Positions 24,531-35,257 of a DNA stretch of 44,549 nt are shown in pieces. Position numbers and translations under genes: made by a program. The stretch lies in assembly GCA_018268575.1 (NCBI GenBank), contig JAFDWF010000049.1, forward strand, positions 1 through 44,549. The letters are read 5' to 3'. A model generated the notes under the pieces. The model was not told the DNA's origin and did not search any database. It saw nothing but the letters and a program-made list of their open reading frames with translations. Source of the stretch: Actinomycetota bacterium (GTDB lineage Bacteria > Actinomycetota > Thermoleophilia > Solirubrobacterales > 70-9). Every line of letters starts with the position of its first letter. The stretch's first letter is position 1.

Positions 24531-25715
24531 CTATCGCGCTTCGTCGAGGTCCGACCAGACCGTGCGGCCGGCGACGAAGGTTTCGCGGACCAGGGGGACG
24601 CCGGGGCGGTAGGCGAAGTCGGTCGGCGAGGTGGCGTCGAGGACGATCGCGTCGGCGCGGCAGCCGGGGACGAGGCGGCCGATGTCGTCCTTGGCGAGGG
24701 CGCGGGCGCCGCCGAGGGTCGCGGCGCGGATCGCCTCGGCGACGGTCATCCCCATGTCGCGGACGGCGAGAGCGATGCAGAAGGCCATCGAGGTGGTGTT
24801 GCTCGAGCCCGGGTTGGTGTTGGTGGCGAGGGCGACCTCGCCGCCCGCGTCGATGAGGCGGCGGGCATCCGGGTAGGGCTGGCGGGTCGAGAAGTCGGTC
24901 GCCGGGAGGAAGGTGGCGACGGTGTGGGAGCCCGCGAGGGCCTCGACGTCGGCGTCGGTGAGGTAGGTGCAGTGGTCGACCGACGCGGCGCCGAGCTCGA
25001 CCGCGAGCCGCACCCCCTCCCCCGGCCCCAACTGGTTGCCGTGGAGGCGCAGGCCGAGGCCGGCGGCGCGGCCCGCCTCGAGGACCGCCCGGCACTGCTC
25101 CGCGGTGAAGGCGCCGACCTCGCAGAAGGCGTCGATCCAGCGGCAGGACGGCGCGCAGACGTCGAGCATCGCACCGCAGACCAGGGCGATGTAGGCGTCC
25201 GGGTCGGACTCGAACTCGGCCGGGACGACGTGGGCGCCGAGGAAGGTGACGTCGTCGGTGACCCCGGCCGCGACCTGGCAGCACTTCGCTTCGCTCTCGA
25301 CCTCGAGGCCGTAGCCCGACTTGATCTCGACGTGGGTGATCCCGGCGCGGAGGCCCTCCGAGCGGCGGCACCAGGTGAGCCGCTCGAGCTCGATCGCGCC
25401 CGCCGCCCGGGTGGCCTCCGAGGTGACGCGGATGCCGCCCGCCTCGTAGGGCTTGCCCGCCATGCGGGCGGCGAACTCCTCGGCGCGGTCGCCGGCGAAG
25501 ACGAGGTGGGTGTGGCTGTCGACGAAGCCGGGCATCACGCAGCGCCCGCCCGCGTCGACGCGGCCGTCGACCTCGACCCCGGCCCGCCCGACCGCGACCA
25601 CGCGACCGTCTTCGAAGACGACGCTCGCGTCCCGGACCTCGCCGAGGAGGCCCTCGCCGACCGCCGGGTCGTTGGTGACCAGCAGGCCGATGTTGTCGAT
25701 CGCCAGCGCGCTCAT
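24531..25715 (-). CDS. hutI: Imidazolonepropionase
   Basis: This 394-residue amidohydrolase opens the imidazolone ring of 4-imidazolone-5-propionate, the third step of histidine degradation, to give formimino-glutamate. The metal motif HTH in [16 protein letters not shown] is followed by the family sequences EIKSGYGL and [15 protein letters not shown], and [20 protein letters not shown] near the C-terminus. ATG 25715 overlaps the hutF stop (ATGA). It is the last gene of the hut operon. Confidence 0.95.
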   Translation of the reverse strand: MSALAIDNIGLLVTNDPAVGEGLLGEVRDASVVFEDGRVVAVGRAGVEVDGRVDAGGRCVMPGFVDSHTHLVFAGDRAEEFAARMAGKPYEAGGIRVTSEATRAAGAIELERLTWCRRSEGLRAGITHVEIKSGYGLEVESEAKCCQVAAGVTDDVTFLGAHVVPAEFESDPDAYIALVCGAMLDVCAPSCRWIDAFCEVGAFTAEQCRAVLEAGRAAGLGLRLHGNQLGPGEGVRLAVELGAASVDHCTYLTDADVEALAGSHTVATFLPATDFSTRQPYPDARRLIDAGGEVALATNTNPGSSNTTSMAFCIALAVRDMGMTVAEAIRAATLGGARALAKDDIGRLVPGCRADAIVLDATSPTDFAYRPGVPLVRETFVAGRTVWSDLDEAR

Positions 25716-27046
25716 CCCGCACCCGCGAGGCCCGCGATCGAGTGCCGTAGCTCGTCCTCGACGTCGATCCTCAGGTGCTTGCCGTCCTTGACCACGAACT
25801 CGCCGCCGACGACCACGTTGGTGACGTCGGCGGCGGTGGCGGCGAAGACGATCGAGCCGAGGGCCGAGTCGGGCGTGATCCCGGCGAGGCGGACGCCGCC
25901 GGCGTCGAGGTTGACCAGGTCGGCCAGCCTCCCCGGCTCGATCGCGCCCGCCTCCGGCCAACCGATCGCCCGGTGCCCGGTGGCGGTCCCGGCGCGCAGC
26001 AGCGAGGCGGCGTCCTGATTGCCGCGCTCGAGCCGGGCGAGCCGCTCGTCGAGCTCGATCGCCCGGCACTCCTCGAAGATGTCGATCACCGCCTGCGAGT
26101 CGCTGCCGACGGCGAGGTCGGCGCCCGCCTGACGGAGCAGGGACGCCGGGCCGATCCCGTCGGCGAGGTTGCGCTCGGTGGTCGGACAGAGGCAGACAGT
26201 CGCGCCGGCCTCGCCGAGGAGCTCCCGGTCACCCTCGCTGAGGTGGGTGGCGTGAACGGCGGTGAAGCGATCGCCGAGGACGCCCGCCTCGGCCAGCACC
26301 AAGGTCGGCGAGCTGCCGTAGGCCTCGCGGCAGGCCTCGTTCTCGGCCGGCTGCTCGGAGACGTGGGCGTGCAACGGCGCCTCCCGCGCGGCCGCCCACT
26401 CGGCGACGACGACGGCCTCGGCGGGCTCCACCGCGCGGACGCTGTGGATCGCGGCGCCGATCCTGACGCCGGGCCCGGGGCGGAGCGCGTCGACCCGCTC
26501 CACCCACCTCTCCACCGTGCCGTCGGAGAAGCGCCGCTGGGTCTCGCTCAGCCCTTCGCCGATCCCCCCGTGCAGGTAGCAGGCGTCGATCAAGGTGATC
26601 CGAATCCCCGCCTCGCGGGCGGCGGCGGCGAGCGCGCCGCCGATCGCGTTCGGGTCCTCGTAGGGGGTGCCGCCGAAGTCGTGGTGGAGGTAGTGGAACT
26701 CGCCGACGCCGGTCACCCCGGCAAGCGCCATCTCGGCGAAGGTCGCCCGCGCGAGCGCGAAATAGGAGTCCGGGTCGAGCCGCGACGCCGCCTCGTACAT
26801 GCGCTCGCGCCAGGTCCAGAAGGTCCCCTTGCCGGTCTCGGCCTTGCCGCGGAAGGCCCGCTGGAAGGCGTGCGAGTGGGCGTTGGCGAGACCGGGCAAC
26901 GTGTAGCCGGGGAGGACCACGGCATCCTCCGCGGGGCGCGCGGCGCGGGCCTCGACGGCGACGATCCGCTCCTTCTCTACCTCGATCGCGACGCCCGCCG
27001 CGACCTCCGCGCCGCCGAGCCAGGCGTACTCGCACCAGAGCCTCAT
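25712..27046 (-). CDS. hutF: Formimidoylglutamate deiminase
   Basis: This 444-residue amidohydrolase-superfamily protein has the metal motif [11 protein letters not shown] and the segment [13 protein letters not shown], both typical of HutF, plus the later [11 protein letters not shown] and [15 protein letters not shown]. It converts N-formimino-L-glutamate to N-formyl-L-glutamate and ammonia. HutF implies the five-step pathway, which needs an N-formylglutamate deformylase as the last step. The usual gene for that step (hutG) is absent, and a peptide-deformylase-like gene lies immediately upstream, 24 bp away. Confidence 0.94.
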   Translation of the reverse strand: MRLWCEYAWLGGAEVAAGVAIEVEKERIVAVEARAARPAEDAVVLPGYTLPGLANAHSHAFQRAFRGKAETGKGTFWTWRERMYEAASRLDPDSYFALARATFAEMALAGVTGVGEFHYLHHDFGGTPYEDPNAIGGALAAAAREAGIRITLIDACYLHGGIGEGLSETQRRFSDGTVERWVERVDALRPGPGVRIGAAIHSVRAVEPAEAVVVAEWAAAREAPLHAHVSEQPAENEACREAYGSSPTLVLAEAGVLGDRFTAVHATHLSEGDRELLGEAGATVCLCPTTERNLADGIGPASLLRQAGADLAVGSDSQAVIDIFEECRAIELDERLARLERGNQDAASLLRAGTATGHRAIGWPEAGAIEPGRLADLVNLDAGGVRLAGITPDSALGSIVFAATAADVTNVVVGGEFVVKDGKHLRIDVEDELRHSIAGLAGAG

Positions 27047-27070
27047 CGACCCACCTTCATCGAGGAGGCC

Positions 27071-27649
27071 TCACGAACCGACCCGCTCGACCAGCGCGGT
27101 GATGCGTTCAACGAACTCGTCTTTGCCGAAGCGCTCGAACTGCTCCCAGGTCGAGAGGCTCGACAGGTCGGCCATCCGGTCGACGAAGAGGATGCCGTCG
27201 AGGTGGTCGACCTCGTGCTGGAAGGTGCCCGCGGTAAGGCCGCGGCGGGTCTCCTCGTGGGGCTTGCCCTCGCGGTCGAGGTAACGCGCGGTGATGTTCT
27301 CGAAGCGCTCCAGGTCGCCGCGCAGGTTGGGCATCGAGAGGCAGCCCTCGTTGGTGGCGAAGGTCGCCTCGCCCGGCGCCGTCAGCTCCGGGTTGACGAT
27401 CACGGTGAGCGGGATCGGCGGCTTGTAGGGATAGCGCCGGTTCCCCGGCCGGACCTCGATCACGGCGATCCGCAGCGAGACGCCGACCTGCGGCGCGGCG
27501 AGCCCGGCCCCGTCGGCGGCGCGCATGGTCTCGATCATGTCGTCGATCAGCCGTTGGACCTCCGCGCCGCGGAGCTCCTCGGGCGAAACCTCACGCGCCG
27601 GCTGGCGCAGGACCGGGTCGCCCAGCTCACGGATCGGCAGGACCGCCAT
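27071..27649 (-). CDS. def: Peptide deformylase-like enzyme inside the hut operon
   Basis: This 192-residue protein carries all three deformylase motifs: GAGLAAPQVG (residues 47-56), EGCLS with metal ligand Cys103, and QHEVDHLDG with His145, catalytic Glu146 and His149. It should be an active Fe2+/Zn2+ deformylase. Peptide deformylase normally removes the formyl group from nascent protein N-termini. Its place between hutU and hutF in an operon that makes N-formylglutamate but lacks hutG suggests that it deformylates N-formylglutamate instead or as well. That is inference. It starts 34 nt after the hutU stop. Confidence 0.92.
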   Translation of the reverse strand: MAVLPIRELGDPVLRQPAREVSPEELRGAEVQRLIDDMIETMRAADGAGLAAPQVGVSLRIAVIEVRPGNRRYPYKPPIPLTVIVNPELTAPGEATFATNEGCLSMPNLRGDLERFENITARYLDREGKPHEETRRGLTAGTFQHEVDHLDGILFVDRMADLSSLSTWEQFERFGKDEFVERITALVERVGS

Positions 27650-27683
27650 CAGGCGCCCCCGCGCGCCGGCGCCACGGTCGCCA

Positions 27684-29335
<1,652 letters not shown>

Positions 29336-29339
<4 letters not shown>

Positions 29340-30868
29340 TCCAGTCCTCCGATCTCGTCTTCGACAGCGGCGACAAGCGCGCCCGACCCGAGCAGCTCCT
29401 CGGCCGCGGCAAGCTCCGGCGAGAGCCAGCGATCGGGCCCGAAGCCGGGCACCGACCCGCGCAGGCAGTCGCGCGCCGCCGCGGTGCCGGGGGCGGGCCG
29501 CAGCGGCTCGCGCAGCTCGAGTCCGCGAACCGCGCAGCTGATCTCGACGGCGAGGATCCGCCGCAGGTTCGCCAACGACTGGCGCAGCTTCCGCGCCGCT
29601 CCCCAGGCCATCGAGACGTGGTCCTCCTGGGAGGCGCTGGTCGAGAGCGTGTCGGCGCTCGCCGGGACGGCGAGCCGGCGGTTCTCGGCGACCATCGCGG
29701 CCTGCGTGTAGTGGGCGATCATCATCCCCGAGTTGACCCCCGCGTCCTCGGCGAGAAAGGGCGGCAGGTTCATCGAGCGGACCGGGTCGAGGAGGCGGTC
29801 GGTGCGCCGCTCGGTGATCGCGCCGACGTCCGCGGCGGCGATCGAGAGCAGGTCGCAGGCCAACCCGAGCGGGGCGCCGTGGAAGTTCCCGCACGACTCG
29901 ACCCGGCCGTCGGGGAGGACCATCGGGTTGTCGATCGCCGACACCAGCTCCGCGTCGGCGACACCGGCCGCGTAGCCGAGCGCGTCGCGCGCGGCGCCGG
30001 CGACCTGCGGCGCGCAGCGCAGCGAGTAGGCGTCCTGGACGCGGGGGTCGCCGTGCCGGTGGCTGGCGACGACCTCCGAGTCGGCGAGCAGGCGGCGCAG
30101 GTTGGCGGCGCTCGCCCGCTGGCCCGGCTGCGGGCGCAGGTCGATCAGGTCGGCGGCGAAGGCGCGGTCGGTGCCGAGCAGCGCCTCGACACTGAGCGCG
30201 GCGGCGACGTCGGCCGCCTTCATCAGCCCCTCGAAGTCGGCCAGCGCCAGCACCAGCATGCCGAGGATCCCGTCGGTGCCGTTGATCAGGGCGAGCCCCT
30301 CCTTGGCCCGCAGCTCGAGCGGCTCCAGCCCCGCCGCCGCCAGCGCCGCGGCCGCGTCGCGGAGCTCGCCGGCGGCGTCGCGGACGACGCCCTCGCCGAT
30401 CAGCGGCAGCGCCGCATGCGCGAGCGGGGCGAGGTCGCCGCTGGCGCCGAGCGACCCGTGCTCGGGGATCACCGGGGTCAGCGAGGCGTTGAGGAGCGCC
30501 GCGATCTGCTCGGCGACCACCGGCCGCACCCCCGAGTAGCCGATCGAGAGGCTGCGGGCGCGCAGCACCATCAGCGCCCGCGCCACCTCGGTCTCGACCT
30601 CCGGCCCCATGCCGGCAGCGTGCGAGCGGACCAACGCCCGTTGCAGCTCGGCCCGTTTCTCGGCCGGGATCGGCGTCGTCGCCAGCGCCCCGAACCCGGT
30701 CGAGACCCCGTACACCGGCTCGTCTGAGGCGACCAGCTCGGCGACCACCGCGGCGCCCCGCTCCATCGCCGCGACCGCCGCGGCGCCGACCCGGACCTCG
30801 GCGCCCTCGCGGGCGACCGCGACCACCTGATCGCGGGAGAGGCCCTTGTCGGTCAGCTCGACCGTCAC
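29336..30868 (-). CDS. hutH: Histidine ammonia-lyase
   Basis: This 510-residue lyase removes ammonia from histidine to give urocanate. The MIO cofactor would form from Ala142-Ser143-Gly144 in [14 protein letters not shown]. The catalytic-loop Tyr is in YGVSTGFG, and [10 protein letters not shown] and GNFHGAPLG are typical. The GTG start at 30868 follows a TATAAC -10 after only 6 nt, so the transcript is probably leaderless. It is the promoter-proximal gene of hutH-hutU-def-hutF-hutI. A longer in-frame upstream stretch is a shadow of the divergent peroxidase gene. Confidence 0.96.
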
Positions 30869-30874
30869 CAGTTC

Positions 30875-30903
30875 GTTATACAGCGCCAAAAGGGCCGATC
30901 CAA
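30875..30903 (-). promoter_or_regulatory. hut operon promoter (leaderless)
   Basis: On the minus strand -35 TTGGAT (plus-strand 30898-30903) and -10 TATAAC (30875-30880) are 17 bp apart, and the hutH GTG begins 6 nt after the -10. No obvious operator repeat is seen. Confidence 0.6.
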
Positions 30904-30940
30904 CGGCCGCGGCCTCGCCTCGCGAGCTCCCCGGGGGCGC

Positions 30941-30946
30941 TATAAG
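30941..30946 (+). promoter_or_regulatory. -10 of the DyP peroxidase gene
   Basis: TATAAG lies 18 nt before the ATG at 30965 and faces away from the hut promoter. The -35 is poor. The two promoters share a 96-bp intergenic region. Confidence 0.45.
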
Positions 30947-30964
30947 TCGGCAGGCCAGCCGCCC

Positions 30965-31999
30965 ATGCCGGAGCCCCAGGACATCCTCGCGCCGATCACC
31001 GAGTCGGCGATCTTCCTCACCGTCTGCGTCGACCCGGGCGGCGAGGAGGCGGTGGTGGACCTGCTGCCCGACCTTGGCGGGCTGCGGCGGTCGGTCGGCT
31101 TCCGGGCGCCTGAGGCGCGGCTGAGCTGCGTGGTCGGCATCGGATCGGATCTCTGGGACCGCGCCTTCGGCGCGCCGCGCCCGGCCGGCCTGCACCCGTT
31201 CCGGGAGCTGCGCGGCGCCCGACACACGGCGCCCGCGAGCGCCGGCGACCTCCTCTTCCACATCCGCGCCGAGCGGCTCGACCTGTGCTTCGAGCTGGCG
31301 CGGCTGATCGGCGAGCGCCTCGGTCCGCGGCTGCGGGTGGTCGAGGAGGTCCACGGCTTCAAATCGTTCGACGAGCGCGACCTGCTCGGCTTCGTCGACG
31401 GGACCGAGAACCCGGAGGGGAGCGCGGCGAGGGCGGCGGTGCTGGTCGGCGAGGAGGACCCGGGCTTCGCCGGCGGCAGCTACGTGATCGTGCAGAAGTA
31501 CAGCCACGACCTCGAGGCCTGGAACGCGCTCACGGTCGAGCAGCAGGAGGCGGCGTTCGGCCGCACCAAGCTCGACGACGTCGAGTTCGCCGACGAGGAC
31601 AAGGCGCCCGACTCGCACCTGGCGCTCAACGTGATCGAGGACGAGGACGGCGAGGAGCTGCAGATCGTGCGCCTCAACATGCCGTTCGGCCGGATCGGCT
31701 CGAACGAGTTCGGCACCTTCTACATCGCCTACGCGCGCACCCCCGCGGTCACCGAGCAGATGCTGGAGAACATGTTCCTCGGCAAGGCGCCGGCCGCCCA
31801 CGACCGCATCCTCGACTTCTCCACCGCGCACACCGGCAACCTCTTCTTCGTCCCCAGCGCCGATTTCCTCGACGACCCGGCGCCGGCCGCGCCCGCAGAG
31901 AGCGAGGGTGAGGACGCGGCGAGGGCAGGGGACGAGGGCGAGCCGCCCGGCGAGGGCTCGCTCGGGATCGGCGGCCTGCGTCGGTCGCCGACGCCCTGA
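30965..31999 (+). CDS. DyP-type heme peroxidase with encapsulin cargo tag
   Basis: This 344-residue dye-decolorising peroxidase has the family motif GFVDGTEN with catalytic Asp145, the proximal heme His218 (DSHLALN) and distal Arg236 (VRLNMPFG). It oxidises aromatic or other substrates with H2O2. After an acidic, disordered linker (about residues 305-330) it ends in EGSLGIGGLRR, which closely matches the C-terminal targeting peptide (GSLGIGSLK type) that loads DyP into encapsulin nanocompartments. No encapsulin gene is adjacent, which is unusual. No Tat signal is present, consistent with encapsulation in the cytoplasm. Confidence 0.92.
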   Translation: MPEPQDILAPITESAIFLTVCVDPGGEEAVVDLLPDLGGLRRSVGFRAPEARLSCVVGIGSDLWDRAFGAPRPAGLHPFRELRGARHTAPASAGDLLFHIRAERLDLCFELARLIGERLGPRLRVVEEVHGFKSFDERDLLGFVDGTENPEGSAARAAVLVGEEDPGFAGGSYVIVQKYSHDLEAWNALTVEQQEAAFGRTKLDDVEFADEDKAPDSHLALNVIEDEDGEELQIVRLNMPFGRIGSNEFGTFYIAYARTPAVTEQMLENMFLGKAPAAHDRILDFSTAHTGNLFFVPSADFLDDPAPAAPAESEGEDAARAGDEGEPPGEGSLGIGGLRRSPTP

Positions 32000-32022
32000 G
32001 CGAGGCGGCGCCCCGGGGCACG

Positions 32023-32044
32023 ACCGGCAATCTGGCTTGCCGGT
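32023..32044 (+). terminator. Hairpin after the DyP gene
   Basis: ACCGGCAA (32023-32030) and TTGCCGGT (32037-32044) are exact reverse complements around a 6-nt loop, 24 nt after the stop. There is no T-run. Confidence 0.5.
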
Positions 32045-32079
32045 AACCGGGTGGGAGCAACTTCGGCGCCCTTGACCCG

Positions 32080-32096
32080 TTTAATCCCTGAGGCCT
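32080..32096 (+). promoter_or_regulatory. Possible -10 of the DUF1906 gene
   Basis: TTTAAT (32080-32085) precedes the GTG at 32097 by 11 nt. No Shine-Dalgarno sequence is present, so a very short leader is expected. Confidence 0.4.
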
Positions 32097-34010
32097 GTGA
32101 TCTCCGGACCCGGCAAACGCCTTCCTGCCCACCTTCTCCTGGGCGCCTTCCTCCTGATCGCCGCCTTGGCGGCGGCGGCGGACTCCGCGCGGGCCGAGGC
32201 GGCCAGGGCGCGGACCGTCCACTTCGGCGGCCGCGCGGTCCAGGTGCCGCCGGGCTACCGGGTGGTCCGCGTCGCCCCCGGCTCGCACGCCTGCGTGCGG
32301 CTCGACCGCCGCGTCGTCTACCTCGGCGGGCCTTCGGCCGAACAGCGCTGCCCGGCCGGGCCGCTGCTCGGCAAGCGGCGGGCGATCGTGATCGGCGCGG
32401 GCGGCGGGCGGATCAGCGGCGACTCGCGGGCGCTCTCCGGCGTGGCGAGGCTCCGCGGGGCGGCGCTCGCCCGGGCGCTCGCCCGCGGGGCGCTCTCCCG
32501 CGCCCGCACCGGCGCCGCGCACGGGAGCCGCGCGCGCGCCAGCCGCGCCATCGCCACCGCCTCGGTCGGCGGCTCGATCTTCACCGGCCTCGGCTTCGAC
32601 ACCTGCGCCACCCCCTCGACCAGCGCGATGGCGGCCTGGGGCGAATCGCCCTTCCGCGGCGTCGGCATCTACATCGGCGGCGAAAACAGCGCCTGCGCGC
32701 AACCCAACCTCAGCTCCAGCTGGGTCAGCGCCCAGACCACCGCGGGCTGGCACCTGATCCCCACCTACGTCGGCCTGCAGGCGACCACCTCGAGCTGCGG
32801 CAGCTGCGCCAAGATGACGGCGGTCGCGGCAGCCTCGCAGGGGCAGGCGGCGGCCGAAGACGCAGTCGCCGACGCAACCGCGATCGGGATCGGCGCCGGC
32901 AGCCCGATCTACTTCGACATGGAGTCCTACTCGCCGACCACCAGCGCGACCACCGCGGTCCTCACCTTCCTCGAAGCCTGGACCAACACCCTGCACGCCC
33001 TCGGCTACCAGTCCGGCGTCTACTCCTCGGGCGGCTCCGGGATCGCCGATCTCGGGCGCCAGGTCGGCAGCGGCCGGCCGCTCCCCGACGACATCTGGAT
33101 CGCCGAATGGAACAACCAGGAAAACACGCTCAGCCCCGTGGTCCCCTCGACCGCCTGGGCCAACCACCAGCGCATCCACCAGTACCGCGGCGGCCACAAC
33201 GACACCTACGGCGGCGTCACGATCAACATCGACAGCGACTACGTCGACGGCGCCACGGTCGGCCTCGGCACGCCGCCGGTCGGCGAATCGGACCCGATCG
33301 GCTCGCTCGAACTGACCGGCGCCCCGGCCAAGGGCCAGGTGCGGGTCAAAGGCTGGGCGCTCGACCCCGACGCGCCGACCGAAGCGCTGGCGATCAACGT
33401 CGTCGTCGGCGGGCGCGAAGGCCAGAAGGGGGTCGAAACCTACGAACTGGGCCAGATCGCCAACCAGGCGCGGCCCGACGTCGCCCTCACCCACAAGGTG
33501 GCGGGGCCGAACCACGGCTTCGACACCAGCCTGGTGACGATCAAGTCCGGCCCGCAGCCGATCTGCGTCTACGCGCTCAACGTTGCGCTCGGCGGCAACC
33601 GCCTGCTCGGCTGCAAGACAACGACGATCCCGGTCGCGATCACCCTCTCCGGCCTGCGCGCGACCCGCTCCGGGATCGCCGTCAACGTCACCTGCGAATT
33701 CCCCAGCGGCACCGAATGCCCGGGGCACCTCGGCCTGCGCACGACCTTCAGGGTGGTTACCCCGCGCCGCCGCAAGCCGCCGCGCATCCACTCCGTGACC
33801 CGCTCGATCGGCCAACGCACCTTCCACCTGAAGGGCGCCAGCTGGCACCGCTTCGTGCTGCCCCTCACCACGGGCGGCCGCCAGCTCCTGACCGAACGCG
33901 GCAGGCTGCGCACGCAGCTGATCGCATCGATTCCGGGCGGACGGCGGACGGCGGGCGTGCCGCTCGAATCGGCCGCGGCCCGGCGCCAGACCGCGCGCGA
34001 AGCGCGCTAG
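32097..34010 (+). CDS. Secreted DUF1906 (glycoside-hydrolase-like) protein
   Basis: This 637-residue exported protein has a Sec signal peptide (LLLGAFLLIAALAAAADSARA). Residues about 160-410 form the DUF1906 domain (mycobacterial Rv2525c-like, related to GH25 folds): it begins GLGFDTCATPS and includes YFDMESYSP, whose Asp/Glu are the candidate catalytic acids, and GVYSSGGSGI. The C-terminal 220 residues are beta-rich with paired Cys (CEFPSGTECPG) and may bind the wall or cap the domain. It likely acts on a cell-surface glycan. Glu is coded almost only by GAA. The GTG start is chosen because it gives a complete signal peptide. Confidence 0.8.
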   Translation: MISGPGKRLPAHLLLGAFLLIAALAAAADSARAEAARARTVHFGGRAVQVPPGYRVVRVAPGSHACVRLDRRVVYLGGPSAEQRCPAGPLLGKRRAIVIGAGGGRISGDSRALSGVARLRGAALARALARGALSRARTGAAHGSRARASRAIATASVGGSIFTGLGFDTCATPSTSAMAAWGESPFRGVGIYIGGENSACAQPNLSSSWVSAQTTAGWHLIPTYVGLQATTSSCGSCAKMTAVAAASQGQAAAEDAVADATAIGIGAGSPIYFDMESYSPTTSATTAVLTFLEAWTNTLHALGYQSGVYSSGGSGIADLGRQVGSGRPLPDDIWIAEWNNQENTLSPVVPSTAWANHQRIHQYRGGHNDTYGGVTINIDSDYVDGATVGLGTPPVGESDPIGSLELTGAPAKGQVRVKGWALDPDAPTEALAINVVVGGREGQKGVETYELGQIANQARPDVALTHKVAGPNHGFDTSLVTIKSGPQPICVYALNVALGGNRLLGCKTTTIPVAITLSGLRATRSGIAVNVTCEFPSGTECPGHLGLRTTFRVVTPRRRKPPRIHSVTRSIGQRTFHLKGASWHRFVLPLTTGGRQLLTERGRLRTQLIASIPGGRRTAGVPLESAAARRQTAREAR

Positions 34011-34027
34011 GCGCGGCGGGAGCCGCT

Positions 34028-34681
34028 TCAGTCGCCGAGCGCCTCGCGCAGCCGCGCGATCTCGCCTTTGAGCTCCAACAGGTCCGCTTCTAGCCGATCG
34101 AGCCGCGCCGTCTCGTCAGCAACCGACGGGTCCGCCGGGCCTAAGGACGACCGCGGCTCGGCGGCCGGGTCGTCGACCAGCTCCACCGCATCGTCGCCGC
34201 CGAGCACCTGCTCGTAGCGGTCCTCCTTCTGGCCTGGCCGGCGCGGGTGGCGGATCACGTAGCCGCGTTCGATCAGGCGCTCGAGCACCGCCTGCACGGC
34301 GGCCAGGTCGGCGAAGCCCTCGAGCCGCTCGGTCCGTCCCTTGAGCTCGCCCGGGGTCTGGGCGCCGCGCAGCATCAGCACCGTGAGCACCGCCAGCTCG
34401 GCGGGGTCGACGGAGAGCGCGTCGTCCAAGAGGTGGCGGTACTTGCGCGCCCGCGAGCCGGCGCCGCTGGTCAGCCGCGTCCAGCCCCGCAAGGCGGTCC
34501 GCCGCAGGGCCTCGGAGACCGTCGCCTCGTCGTAGTCGACCACCGGGTCGCGGTTCGTCGACTGGTTGCAGGCCAGGCGCAGCGCGTTCAGCGAGAGCGG
34601 GTAGACATCCGGCGTCGTCCGCTGCTTCTCGACCAGGCAGGCGACGACGCGGATCTCGACGGCATCGGGCTCGGCGGACAC
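34028..34681 (-). CDS. DUF480 / YceH-family protein
   Basis: This 217-residue protein matches the UPF0502 (YceH) family: two winged-helix-like repeats (VEIRVVACLVEKQRTTPDVYPLSLNALRLACNQ and the later ELAVLTVLMLRGAQTPGEL), then a C-terminal coiled-coil tail (DRLEADLLELKGEIARLREAL). The role is not established; DNA binding is likely from the fold. The GTG start lies 9 nt after the pyrE stop, and it ends the four-gene minus-strand set. Confidence 0.87.
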   Translation of the reverse strand: MSAEPDAVEIRVVACLVEKQRTTPDVYPLSLNALRLACNQSTNRDPVVDYDEATVSEALRRTALRGWTRLTSGAGSRARKYRHLLDDALSVDPAELAVLTVLMLRGAQTPGELKGRTERLEGFADLAAVQAVLERLIERGYVIRHPRRPGQKEDRYEQVLGGDDAVELVDDPAAEPRSSLGPADPSVADETARLDRLEADLLELKGEIARLREALGD

Positions 34682-34690
34682 GCGGAGCGC

Positions 34691-35257
34691 CTAACCGCGG
34701 TCGGGCCGCTCGGGGTAGATCTCGTCGATCGTGCAGAGCGCCCGGTAGGGCGCCCTGGCGGCCGCTTCGATCCGCTCCGCCCCGCCCGCCAGCCGGTCGA
34801 CGACGGCGAGGACGCCGGCGATCTCCAACCCCTCCTCGCGGCAGCGCTCGATCGCCTTCGCGGTCGAGCCGCCGGTGGTCACGGTGTCCTCGACGACCAG
34901 GCATCTCACCCCCGGCTCGACCGGGCCCTCGACCCAGCGCTGCAGGCCGTGGTCCTTCTTCTCGCCACGGACGAAGAAGGCGACCAGGTCGTCCCCGGTG
35001 GGCACCGCGAGCGGCGCACAGGAGGGTGGGATCGCCGCCGTCGCCGGCCCGCCGACCGCGGTCGCGCCGACCTCGTGCGCCGCCGCCGCGATCAGCTCCC
35101 CCGCCGCCCGGAAGCCGCCCGGCCGCATCAGCGTCCGCCGCGCGTCGACGTAGTACTGCGCCACCGCCCCGCTGGCCAGCGTCACTTCCCCGATCACCAG
35201 CGAGTGCTCGCGCAGTTCAGCGAGCAGGGTCTCCTTGGCCGCCTCGAGGTTGGTCAC
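34691..35257 (-). CDS. pyrE: Orotate phosphoribosyltransferase
   Basis: This 188-residue protein has the PRPP-binding motif CLVVEDTVTTGGSTAKAI and the mobile loop RGEKKDHG with the catalytic lysines. It joins orotate to PRPP, giving orotidine-5'-phosphate in pyrimidine synthesis. The GTG start directly follows the TAA of the L,D-transpeptidase gene, without a gap. A paralogous phosphoribosyltransferase is possible, but the length and motifs fit PyrE. Confidence 0.9.
   Translation of the reverse strand: MTNLEAAKETLLAELREHSLVIGEVTLASGAVAQYYVDARRTLMRPGGFRAAGELIAAAAHEVGATAVGGPATAAIPPSCAPLAVPTGDDLVAFFVRGEKKDHGLQRWVEGPVEPGVRCLVVEDTVTTGGSTAKAIERCREEGLEIAGVLAVVDRLAGGAERIEAAARAPYRALCTIDEIYPERPDRG

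Noticed and set aside
31749..33848. A 699-codon minus-strand frame opposite the DyP and DUF1906 genes
   Set aside because: The plus strand has a signal peptide and DyP heme residues. The minus frame has only biased composition.
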